Shown: positions 32,921 to 40,461 of the stretch, in pieces
Layout: every line of letters starts with the position of its first letter
How positions within the stretch are numbered: the stretch's first letter is position 1
Source of the DNA: UBA10427 sp003500135
GTDB taxonomy: Bacteria; Bacteroidota; Bacteroidia; Cytophagales; Cyclobacteriaceae
Direction of reading: 5' to 3'
DNA length: 42,556 nt
Assembly (NCBI GenBank): GCA_963966275.1
Contig: CAWZYQ010000013.1
Span: 1 to 42,556 of the forward strand
The notes under the pieces: generated by a model
The model's input: the letters and a program-made list of their open reading frames with translations, nothing else
Database searches by the model: none
What the model was told of the DNA's origin: nothing
Position numbers and translations under genes: made by a program

Positions 32921-34051
32921 ATGCAATTTACCTTACAAGCAAAAGATAATAACAGTAAAGCGCGTGCCGGTACTATTAAAACAAATCACGGAGAGATAAA
33001 AACCCCCATTTTCATGCCTGTGGGCACAGCCGGAACAGTAAAGGCGGTGCATCAGCGAGAACTTGAACAGGACATTAAAGCTCAAATCATTTTAGGCAAT
33101 ACTTACCACCTCTACTTAAGGCCTGGGTTAGGTTTATTGGAAAAAGCAGGAGGCTTGCATCATTTCAATGGTTGGAAGAAACCAATCTTAACAGATAGCG
33201 GGGGATACCAGGTGTACAGTCTTTCGGGCGCCAGAAAAATAAAGGAAGAGGGAGTGCATTTTCAGTCGCATATTGATGGTTCAAAACACCTGTTCACACC
33301 GGAAAACGTGATGGATATTCAACGTGCCATTGGTGCAGATATCATTATGGCTTTTGATGAGTGTACGCCTTATCCCTGTGAATATGCGTATGCCAAATCA
33401 TCGATGGATATGACCCACCGATGGTTAAAGCGCTGTATTAAAAGATTCGATCAAACTGAAGGCAAATATGGGTATCAACAAACGCTGTTCCCAATCGTTC
33501 AGGGAAGTGTTTATAAGGATTTACGCAAAAAATCTGCGGAGTTCATTGCGGAGCAAAATCAGCAGGGAAATGCGATCGGCGGACTTTCGGTTGGTGAGCC
33601 ACATGATATGATGTATGAAATGACCGATCTGGTTTGCGGTATTCTACCTGATGACAAACCCCGTTACTTAATGGGGGTCGGGACTCCAGCCAATATACTG
33701 GAATGCATTGCCCTGGGGGTTGATATGTTCGATTGTGTAATGCCTACGCGCAACGCCCGCAATGGAATGCTTTTTACTTCGGAAGGAATCATTAATATAA
33801 AAAATGAAAAATGGAAAGATGACCTCAGCCCAATCGATCCCAAACTGGACAATAACGTAAGTAATTTTTATTCCAAAGCATATTTACGTCATTTGATCAC
33901 AAGTAAGGAGATTTTAGGCGCTCAAATTTCGAGTATTCACAATTTGGCCTTTTATTTGTGGCTGGTCGGCGAAGCAAGGCAACGTATTATAGATGGCGAC
34001 TTTGATAGCTGGAAAGCGACAATGGTGAAAAAAGTGGCTCAAAGGATATAA
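32921..34051 (+). CDS. tgt: Queuine tRNA-ribosyltransferase (tRNA-guanine transglycosylase)
   Basis: Exchanges G34 for preQ1 in tRNAs with GUN anticodons. 376 residues from the ATG at 32921. Catalytic aspartates D92 (TDSGGYQVYSL) and D271 (MFDCVMPTRNARNG); substrate loops FDECTPYP and GGLSVGEPHDMM. The zinc site is odd: where the CxCxxC of most bacterial Tgt aligns, this protein has L309, N311 and S314, and only the His ligand remains (H340 in SIHNLAFYLW). The surrounding YSKAYLRHL fold is conserved, so the protein is probably active without zinc; I believe related Bacteroidetes share this. First gene of a tgt-lptG-eamA unit; lptG follows after 7 nt. Confidence 0.95.
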   Translation: MQFTLQAKDNNSKARAGTIKTNHGEIKTPIFMPVGTAGTVKAVHQRELEQDIKAQIILGNTYHLYLRPGLGLLEKAGGLHHFNGWKKPILTDSGGYQVYSLSGARKIKEEGVHFQSHIDGSKHLFTPENVMDIQRAIGADIIMAFDECTPYPCEYAYAKSSMDMTHRWLKRCIKRFDQTEGKYGYQQTLFPIVQGSVYKDLRKKSAEFIAEQNQQGNAIGGLSVGEPHDMMYEMTDLVCGILPDDKPRYLMGVGTPANILECIALGVDMFDCVMPTRNARNGMLFTSEGIINIKNEKWKDDLSPIDPKLDNNVSNFYSKAYLRHLITSKEILGAQISSIHNLAFYLWLVGEARQRIIDGDFDSWKATMVKKVAQRI

Positions 34052-34058
34052 TAAGCAC

Positions 34059-35135
34059 ATGTGGAAGATCATTGATACATACATTTTTAAAAAATTCCTG
34101 TCGGCATTTTTTTTCGTGGTCGGCATACTCATTTCTGTGGTATGTATCATTCACTACACAGACCGTAGTGAAAAATTTATTGAAAACCAGATCACTATGG
34201 TTGAAACACTTAACTATTATCTGGATTATGCACCATATATCGCCAACCAAATTACCCCACTTACAATTTTTATAGCTGCTGTTTTTGTAACCTCACAATT
34301 AGCCACACATACCGAAATTATTGCCATGCTCAGTAGCGGCATTAGTTTTCGACGGATAATGGCGCCATATATGGCCGGTGCGATATTGATTGGTTTACTT
34401 TCCTTTTATATCAGCGGTTGGGTGATCCCTAATTCAAACAAGGATCGAATTGCCTTTGAAATGAAGTACTTCGAAAAATCATACTACTATGCCGAACGGG
34501 ATATACACATCAAAATAGGGCCTCAGTCATATCTTTACTTAGGTAGCTACAACAACAATAATGAAACCGGCTACAAGCTGACTTTAGAAACGATCAAGGG
34601 CACCAAACTGAAGCAAAAATTAACTGCCCGAAGGATGGAGTGGCAGGAAGAAGAAAAAAAGTGGAAACTTAAAAACTGGTCGCTTCACGAATTTGACAGT
34701 ATTCAGGAAAATTATACGTATGGTAGCGAAATGGACACGACCTTGATGATCCATCCCAAAGACTTTTCCAGCGATTATATGCTTTTTGAAGCCTTGACTA
34801 TGGAGGAGCTTTACAATAAAATTGGCGACCTGAGATCAAGAGGGGCTGATGATGTGGTGATGTACGAAATTGAATCCTATGTTCGTTTTGCTTCTCCTTT
34901 TGCTGTAATTATACTTACCTTTATCGCATTAATCGTATCGGCCAGGAAAACACGTGGAGGTCAGGGATTCCAGATTGCCCTTGGCTTCCTTATCGCCTTT
35001 ATCTTTATCATATTTTTTATTTTTTCAAGAAGCCTGGCTGAATCAGGGGCCGTGAATCCCGCCGTGGCCGTATGGATACCCAATATCATATTCGGATCGC
35101 TTGGCTTATTTCTCTACAGAACAGTACCCAGATAA
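34059..35135 (+). CDS. lptG: LptF/LptG-family permease of LPS export
   Basis: 358 residues, YjgP/YjgQ family: a transmembrane part of the LptB2FG transporter that pulls lipopolysaccharide from the inner membrane. Three N-terminal TM segments (FFVVGILISVVCIIHYT; IANQITPLTIFIAAVFVT; PYMAGAILIGLLSFYISGW), a periplasmic jellyroll-like domain (about 120-270), and three C-terminal TM segments (FASPFAVIILTFIALIVSA onward) as the family requires. GFQIALGFLIAFIFIIFFIF is the fifth. Whether it fills the F or G slot cannot be fixed from one gene; the name follows usual Bacteroidetes usage. Its TAA overlaps the eamA ATG (TAATG). Confidence 0.88.
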   Translation: MWKIIDTYIFKKFLSAFFFVVGILISVVCIIHYTDRSEKFIENQITMVETLNYYLDYAPYIANQITPLTIFIAAVFVTSQLATHTEIIAMLSSGISFRRIMAPYMAGAILIGLLSFYISGWVIPNSNKDRIAFEMKYFEKSYYYAERDIHIKIGPQSYLYLGSYNNNNETGYKLTLETIKGTKLKQKLTARRMEWQEEEKKWKLKNWSLHEFDSIQENYTYGSEMDTTLMIHPKDFSSDYMLFEALTMEELYNKIGDLRSRGADDVVMYEIESYVRFASPFAVIILTFIALIVSARKTRGGQGFQIALGFLIAFIFIIFFIFSRSLAESGAVNPAVAVWIPNIIFGSLGLFLYRTVPR

Positions 35136-36049
35136 TGAAAGCAGATTTCAAAGACTATCTCCACATGCATTTTATTGTATTTATATGGGGTTTTACCGCA
35201 ATACTTGGTTTACTCATTACCATTCCTGCGGTGGAGGTAGTGTTTTATCGTACACTGTTTGCAGCTATCGCCTTGTTGCCCTTTCTTTTTTACAGGCGCC
35301 TTTCTTTAAAAGTAGGTTGGCGCGAAACTTTGAAAATAATTGGGACAGGCTGCCTGATTGCTGCGCATTGGATACTGTTTTTTGCCTCTGCCAGGGTTTC
35401 CAATGCATCTATCTGTTTGGCTGGTATGGCTACTGCTTCCTTCTGGACCAGCCTGGTAGAGCCATGGTTTTACAGAAGAAAGACCAAAGGTTTTGAAGTT
35501 TTTTTAGGGCTGATCGTTATTGCTGGACTTTATGTGATCTTCAAGTTCGAATTTAACCACTTTTTAGGTTTATCGATGGCTCTTGGATCGGCACTTTTGG
35601 CCGCTATTTTTTCTGTTATCAATAGTAAGCTAACAAAAAAACACTCACCCTATGTCATCACTTTTTATGAGATGGCCAGCGCCAGTTTAAGTACTGCTTT
35701 ATTCTTTCCACTGTATACAATGTACCTGGCTCCCGATCAATCTTTACATCTGGCATTATCCGGGATGGACTTCTTGTATATTTTGTTATTGGCGACCGTT
35801 TGTACCGTTTACGCCTTTTCAGCATCAGTGGAGCTAATGAAAAAGATATCCCCTTTTACTATGAACCTAACCGTTAATCTTGAACCGGTTTATGGTATCA
35901 TTCTGGCAGTGATTATTTTTGGTGAAAGCGAAAAAATGGCGCCAGGTTTTTATATGGGTACAGTTATTATTTTGCTGGCCGTTTTGTCATATCCTATTGT
36001 TAACAGGATCAACAAAAGAAAAGCACTGGAACTAGATAACCTGCGTTAG
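35135..36049 (+). CDS. EamA/DMT-family transporter
   Basis: 304 residues from the ATG at 35135, chosen because it forms TAATG with the lptG stop and starts MKADFKDYLHMHFIVFIWGF; a longer reading from 35072 would run inside lptG. About ten hydrophobic segments in two EamA repeats: FIWGFTAILGLLITIPAVEV with VVFYRTLFAAIALLPFLFYR in the first, and SAYV-like LEPVYGIILAVIIFGESEKM in the second. Drug/metabolite-type inner membrane exporter or importer; the substrate is unknown. Ends tail-to-tail with ispE, overlapping it by 4 nt. Confidence 0.88.
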   Translation: MKADFKDYLHMHFIVFIWGFTAILGLLITIPAVEVVFYRTLFAAIALLPFLFYRRLSLKVGWRETLKIIGTGCLIAAHWILFFASARVSNASICLAGMATASFWTSLVEPWFYRRKTKGFEVFLGLIVIAGLYVIFKFEFNHFLGLSMALGSALLAAIFSVINSKLTKKHSPYVITFYEMASASLSTALFFPLYTMYLAPDQSLHLALSGMDFLYILLLATVCTVYAFSASVELMKKISPFTMNLTVNLEPVYGIILAVIIFGESEKMAPGFYMGTVIILLAVLSYPIVNRINKRKALELDNLR

Positions 36050-36861
36050 TATTTCAATTGCTCCGCCCACACTCTGAAATCTGAAAAGTGACCTTTTAGG
36101 TCAGGTTCATTTTTGTATAACCCGAAAACAGCTGATCCACTTCCCGACATGGCGGCATAGTCGGCTCCCAGTTCATATAAATCCTCTTTGATTCTTTGAA
36201 GTTCAGGATGGGTTTGAAATAGATGTGGTTCAAAATCATTTTTAAGATTTTGCCGCCAGTCATCCATCTTTTTATCCTTGATTAGTTTCTCTACGTTGTT
36301 TTCGGGCATTTTGGGAGATATGCCCGAATAAGCTTCTTTTGTAGAAATATGGATGTCGGGATATACCAATACCAACCACATTCCTTTCAAACTGAAATCA
36401 ATTTCCTGTAATTCCTCTCCTCTTCCCGTAACAAGTGAGGGTTTATTTGAAATGAAAAAGCTGCAGTCACTTCCTAACTCAGCTGCGTATTGCATTAGAA
36501 TATCATCCTCGAGCAGTAGGTTAAACATCTCACTCAGGGTTATCAGCATATGTGCAGCATCACTTGAACCCCCTCCCAGCCCTGCACCTGTGGGAATAAC
36601 TTTGTGAAGGTGCACTTCTACATTTGGCAATTGAAAATCACGGCGCAATAGTTTATAAGCCCTCATTACCAGATTTTCCTTGCCGTCCGATGGAATGGAT
36701 AGGCCTGAAGATGAAAAAGCGGTCTTTTTAGCTTCAATTACTTCTAATGCGTCGCTCCAACCAACCGGATAAAAACACGAAATGAGATTGTGATAACCAT
36801 CGGGACGTTTTTCTGTGATATATAGCCCAAGGTTTATTTTGGCGTTAGGAAAGACAATCAT
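36046..36861 (-). CDS. ispE: 4-(cytidine-5'-diphospho)-2-C-methyl-D-erythritol kinase
   Basis: Fourth step of the MEP isoprenoid pathway: ATP-dependent phosphorylation of CDP-ME. 271 residues, GHMP fold. Starts MIVFPNAKINLGLYI with the substrate Lys (K8); RPDGYHNLISCFYPV; ATP loop PTGAGLGGGSSDAAHML; ELGSDCSFFI holds the catalytic Asp; AAMSGSGSAVFGLY is the C-terminal GHMP motif. The start codon follows directly on the U-run of a hairpin, so the transcript either starts there, is read through from fabI, or is leaderless. Convergent with eamA. Confidence 0.95.
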   Translation of the reverse strand: MIVFPNAKINLGLYITEKRPDGYHNLISCFYPVGWSDALEVIEAKKTAFSSSGLSIPSDGKENLVMRAYKLLRRDFQLPNVEVHLHKVIPTGAGLGGGSSDAAHMLITLSEMFNLLLEDDILMQYAAELGSDCSFFISNKPSLVTGRGEELQEIDFSLKGMWLVLVYPDIHISTKEAYSGISPKMPENNVEKLIKDKKMDDWRQNLKNDFEPHLFQTHPELQRIKEDLYELGADYAAMSGSGSAVFGLYKNEPDLKGHFSDFRVWAEQLKY

Positions 36862-36883
36862 AAAAAAATCGCGCCGGAGCGCG
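36862..36883 (-). terminator. Rho-independent terminator between fabI and ispE
   Basis: On the minus strand CGCGC-TCCG-GCGCG forms a five-GC-pair hairpin with a UCCG tetraloop (36870-36883), then A and seven U (36868-36862). The U-run touches the ispE ATG (36861) with no base between. It begins 9 nt after the fabI stop. Confidence 0.75.
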
Positions 36884-36892
36884 GTATTTACC

Positions 36893-37702
36893 CTATTTTA
36901 ATTTTTCAATTAATTCATTGGTGATTCCCGAAGAAGAGAAACCGCCATCATGCATGAGGTTTTGCATGGTTACCATTCTGGTAAAATCAGAAAACATGGC
37001 TACAATATAATTAGCACAATCCTCTGCTGAGGCGTTTCCTAATGGCGACATTTTATCGGCATAATCAAAGAATACATCAAATCCTGTGACGCCTGAACCG
37101 GCTGTGGTTACCGTGGGTGATTGCGAGATCGTGTTCACCCTTACCTTTTTATTAACCGCCATACGGTAACCATAACTGCGCCCGATTGATTCCAATAAAG
37201 CCTTGGCCTGTGCCATGTCAGAATAGTCAGGGAATGTTCTTTGTGCGGCGATATAAGATAACGCCAAAATGGAGCCCCATTCGTTCATGATGTCCATTTT
37301 TTCAGCCACCTGCATTACCTTGTGAAATGATAAAGCAGAAATATCCAGGGTTTTCAGGAACCAGTCGTAGTTCAGATCGCCATAGTCGCGTCCTTTCCGC
37401 ACATTCGGACTCATGCCAATCGAATGCAAAATAAAATCGAAATTGCCCCCCAGTATTTCTTTGGATTTTGTGTACAGATTTTCAATATCTTCTACAGAGG
37501 TGGCGTCTGCCCCTATTACTTCAGCTTCACATTTTTCAGCCAATTCCTGAATTTTGCCCATCCTAAGGGCAACCGGGGCATTGGTCAATACAAACCTACC
37601 CCCTTGTTCATATACTTTTTCGGCCGTTTTCCAAGCGATGGATTTCCCATCCAATGCTCCGAAAATGATCCCTTTTTTTCCTTCTAGAAGATTGTTAACC
37701 AT
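36893..37702 (-). CDS. fabI: Enoyl-[acyl-carrier-protein] reductase (NADH), FabI
   Basis: Reduces trans-2-enoyl-ACP in fatty-acid elongation; target of triclosan in other bacteria. 269 residues, short-chain dehydrogenase fold. N-terminal nucleotide site GKKGIIFGALDGKSIAWKTA; catalytic Y150, Y160 and K167 (LSYIAAQRTFPDY then SDMAQAK) have exactly the E. coli FabI spacing; VNTISQSPTVTTAGSGV is the substrate-loop area and MQNLMHDGGFSSSGI the C-terminal signature. Single gene with its own 66-nt upstream gap; followed by a terminator. Confidence 0.96.
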   Translation of the reverse strand: MVNNLLEGKKGIIFGALDGKSIAWKTAEKVYEQGGRFVLTNAPVALRMGKIQELAEKCEAEVIGADATSVEDIENLYTKSKEILGGNFDFILHSIGMSPNVRKGRDYGDLNYDWFLKTLDISALSFHKVMQVAEKMDIMNEWGSILALSYIAAQRTFPDYSDMAQAKALLESIGRSYGYRMAVNKKVRVNTISQSPTVTTAGSGVTGFDVFFDYADKMSPLGNASAEDCANYIVAMFSDFTRMVTMQNLMHDGGFSSSGITNELIEKLK

Positions 37703-37768
37703 ATTTATTGAGTTTGGTATTTTGAGCTACAAAAATAGAAATTAATGTGAATACCAAAGTAAGGAATC

Positions 37769-38566
37769 TCAGGATTCCGGATAAATGGTTCCTTTTAAGT
37801 AAGTTTTGCAACTTCCCTCAATTATTACTAAATCATTCTGGACTTCTAATTTAAGCTCTCCTCCCCGGTGGGACAACTGCCTGGCATGAAGCTTTTTTTT
37901 TCCTAAAATCCCTGCCCAGTATGGCGCAAGTGCACAATGCGCTGAACCAGTTACAGGATCTTCAGAAATTCCCATTTTCGGGGCAAAAAACCTTGAAACA
38001 AAATCACTATCATCCCCGGGCGCTGTTATGACCAGGGCTTCATTTGGCAAATTGGCAATTTGACCCAAATCAGGCACAAAATCGGCTACAGCCTTTTCAT
38101 TGGGCAATACGACCATCATATCTCGATAGGAAAACCAACCCACATCATTGCCTGAAAAAAGATTTTGCCATTTCGGGTTGGGCTGAATGGATTTAACCGG
38201 CCACAAAGGAAAGGTCATTTTGAGGGACTCTCCATGCTTTTTGATCAAAAGCCTTCCGCCTTCATAATTAAAGGCGATGATGTTTTGGTTTTTATTGATC
38301 TCGTTTAAAAAAACATGAGCGCTTGCAAGGGTGGCGTGTCCGCACAGATCCACTTCTTTTTCCGGTGTAAACCATCTTATCCATGCTTCCCCATGACGAT
38401 CTCTCCATACAAAAGCCGTTTCCGATAGATTGTTTTCCAACGCAATATGCTGCATTTGCTTTTCACGAATGGGATGCTCTAAAATGATCACTGCAGCAGG
38501 ATTACCCCCGAAAACATGATTTGTAAAAGCCTCTACCTGATAAATGGGTAGTTCAAGATCACTCAT
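37769..38566 (-). CDS. PhzF-family isomerase/epimerase
   Basis: 265 residues in two pseudo-repeated diaminopimelate-epimerase-like halves. IYQVEAFTNHVFGGNPAAVI at the N-terminus; catalytic Glu E49 in NNLSETAFV; DLCGHATLASAHVFL; and GISEDPVTGSAHCALAPYW in the second half. Related to PhzF of phenazine synthesis and E. coli YddE, but no phenazine genes are nearby, so the substrate is unknown. It starts inside the 3' end of the upstream SdiA-regulated-like gene (8-nt overlap), implying a coupled pair. Confidence 0.9.
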   Translation of the reverse strand: MSDLELPIYQVEAFTNHVFGGNPAAVIILEHPIREKQMQHIALENNLSETAFVWRDRHGEAWIRWFTPEKEVDLCGHATLASAHVFLNEINKNQNIIAFNYEGGRLLIKKHGESLKMTFPLWPVKSIQPNPKWQNLFSGNDVGWFSYRDMMVVLPNEKAVADFVPDLGQIANLPNEALVITAPGDDSDFVSRFFAPKMGISEDPVTGSAHCALAPYWAGILGKKKLHARQLSHRGGELKLEVQNDLVIIEGSCKTYLKGTIYPES

Positions 38567-39464
38567 TTCTATGATTTTTACATTGAATAATTTTACCTTT
38601 TCCCCCTACACCTTCGGTAGACAAAAACAAATTGCCTGAACGATCAAAACAGATTCCTTCCGGTTGCGGAAGTATTTGTTTGGGTAAGGGCACTACATCA
38701 ATCAATTCGAATTCATCGGAATAAACCAACATCAGTTTGCCCTTATGCGCCAGCACAAATACTTCTTTCGTAACAGGATGCATGGCTACGCCAGAGGGAA
38801 AAAATGGCAAGTGCCACTCGGGAATTAAGCCCTTTTCATTCAGTTTATCTTCAACTTGCTTTATGTCTATATAAATGTCTTCAACCGACCTATTGGTTTC
38901 ATCTGACAAAAAAAGTTTTCGTTTATTGTCTTTATCCACCGGACTTTTTTTACAGGCAAGTAATAATTGTTCTTTCGGGATATGAAAACCCAACCCTTCC
39001 AATTCATGGCCTTTCTTCAAATTTTCGTCGTGTTTGCGAACATCGATAATTAATAAATCCTGTGCATCAATTGAAATCTCGTGCAGATCGCCACTGCTTT
39101 CAAGCACCCAAATAGTATTGCCAACTTTTTCTAAACCTTCGTAGTCACCCTTTTTCCCAAAATCCAGCTCTTTTGCAATTTCACCCTTCAGATAGTCAAA
39201 AAAATACACATGGCCCTTTTCATCGTTTACACATATCAGCAGGCTATCGTTAAAATATGATAAACCAGATATTTCATCTAATTCATTATCCAAAGTCCAT
39301 AATTTGTCAGGATCTGCTATGTTGTATTGGTAATTGCTGTTGACAAGTTGAAACTTGTCACGTGCATATTGTCCTTTTATTGGTTCACAAGAAAATGCGA
39401 GGAAAACCCCTAAAAAATGTAATACACCTAAATAATTAAGAATTTTGTGAGGCAAAAAACGCAT
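38559..39464 (-). CDS. SdiA-regulated-domain lipoprotein (beta-propeller)
   Basis: 301 residues from the ATG at 39464, which gives a lipoprotein signal (MRFLPHKILNYLGVLHFLGV then FLAFSC); an earlier in-frame start at 39506 would place a hydrophilic stretch in front. The mature part is a six-bladed-propeller-like repeat: ELDEISGLSYFNDSLLICVN, KKGDYEGLEKVGNTIWVLES, GHELEGLGFH, FPSGVAMHPVTKEVFVLAHK and QPEGICFDRSGNLFLSTEG. This matches the SdiA-regulated family, whose function is unclear; the name comes from E. coli regulation. Coupled to phzF by overlap; divergent from the HD-domain gene. Confidence 0.82.
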   Translation of the reverse strand: MRFLPHKILNYLGVLHFLGVFLAFSCEPIKGQYARDKFQLVNSNYQYNIADPDKLWTLDNELDEISGLSYFNDSLLICVNDEKGHVYFFDYLKGEIAKELDFGKKGDYEGLEKVGNTIWVLESSGDLHEISIDAQDLLIIDVRKHDENLKKGHELEGLGFHIPKEQLLLACKKSPVDKDNKRKLFLSDETNRSVEDIYIDIKQVEDKLNEKGLIPEWHLPFFPSGVAMHPVTKEVFVLAHKGKLMLVYSDEFELIDVVPLPKQILPQPEGICFDRSGNLFLSTEGVGGKGKIIQCKNHRNE

Positions 39465-39604
39465 TTTATATAGATCTGGTATTGATATATCCCGAAATAA
39501 GCACATTTTTGTCGAATACCGTTAACATTTTAAATCGTAAGTACGTTATCTTACTCGTTGCAAAACAATGAAAAGTACAAAAACTGTCCATTTCTGAAAA
39601 GATG

Positions 39605-39611
39605 AAGGAGG
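39605..39611 (+). promoter_or_regulatory. Strong Shine-Dalgarno site (AAGGAGG)
   Basis: AAGGAGG, a near-perfect anti-SD match, lies 7 nt before the ATG of the HD-domain gene. Nearly all other genes in this window lack any SD, as is normal for Bacteroidetes, so this one stands out. It fixes the start at 39619. Confidence 0.7.
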
Positions 39612-39618
39612 ATATTAT

Positions 39619-40224
39619 ATGGCATTTGTGACGCCCATTATTAAAAAAGCAGAAAAGTATGTAAAAGCATTTCTGAGAGAAAATCTCGAGAGGAGCATTT
39701 GCTATCACAATGCCACACATACAAAAGAGGTAGTGAAAGCTTCTGAAGTAATTGGAAAGGCTTGCGGATTGAATAATGAGGAGTTAGAAATGGTCATCTT
39801 GTCGGCCTGGTTCCACGACACAGGGTATTATAAAGGTAAGGAAGACCACGAAAGTGTAAGCGCTGATATTGCCGAAGAATTTCTAAAGAATGAAGGCTTC
39901 CCACCAGAAAAGGTCAGGCAGGTTAAAGCGTGCATTATTGCCACAAAAATTCCTCAATCGCCAAAAAACCTTTTGGAAGAAGTGCTTTGCGACGCTGATC
40001 TCTATCATTTGGCAACAGACAAATTTTTTGAAAAATCTGAACTTCTCAAGAACGAATTATGTGCAATTTTTCCTGGTTTTGATAGTAATAACTGGATGAA
40101 TGTAAGTTGCCAGTTCGTCCAACATCATAAATACTTCACCTCATTTGCCCGTAAAAAACTGCGCCCAATCAAAGAAGCAAATCTTCGTTCGTTAAAAACA
40201 AAAATTAACGACTCAAAAAATTAA
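39619..40224 (+). CDS. HD-domain phosphohydrolase, without membrane domain
   Basis: 201 residues. HD residues are in place: H30/H34 (YHNATH), H66-D67 (WFHDTG) and D125/D127 (CDADLYHL). Sequence style (ATKIPQSPKNLLEEVLCDAD, then FFEKSELLKNE) is that of the Bacteroidetes HD proteins that often carry a C-terminal transmembrane Pycsar-effector-like domain. Here the protein stops at KTKINDSKN, soon after the HD domain; the following 237 bases hold no remnant of such a domain. So it is a metal-dependent phosphohydrolase acting in the cytosol, possibly on cyclic or free nucleotides (inference). It has a rare good SD and stands alone, divergent from the SdiA-like gene. Confidence 0.8.
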   Translation: MAFVTPIIKKAEKYVKAFLRENLERSICYHNATHTKEVVKASEVIGKACGLNNEELEMVILSAWFHDTGYYKGKEDHESVSADIAEEFLKNEGFPPEKVRQVKACIIATKIPQSPKNLLEEVLCDADLYHLATDKFFEKSELLKNELCAIFPGFDSNNWMNVSCQFVQHHKYFTSFARKKLRPIKEANLRSLKTKINDSKN

Positions 40225-40461
40225 CCCTCAAGTTAATTTCTTACGTAGTGACCCGATTAAAAAAAGGCGCTTTCCATTTAGCTGGCTAAAATTTATATTG
40301 TTTTGACCAAAATATTAATTTTCCAATATTTATTTGTGTTTATTAATAAATTTGTTATTCATTTGTAATGACAAAAAGTGTACGTTGTAAGTAAAAGCGA
40401 GAGATTGTATTTTGGTTATGCCCAAAATCGATTTTTAAACATGAAGCTTAAATATTGAATC
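40225..40461 (+). promoter_or_regulatory. AT-rich gap upstream of the DUF4114 remnant
   Basis: 237 nt with no gene. It contains an exact -7-like TAAATTTG at 40347-40354 and several other TTTG words in the very AT-rich stretch 40310-40370, so a promoter for the broken gene probably lies here. No repeat or RNA gene seen. Confidence 0.35.

Noticed and set aside
39484..39618. Regulatory palindrome GTAAG/CTTAC upstream of the HD gene
   Set aside because: Only 5 bp arms with an 8-nt spacer in AT-rich DNA; easily due to chance.
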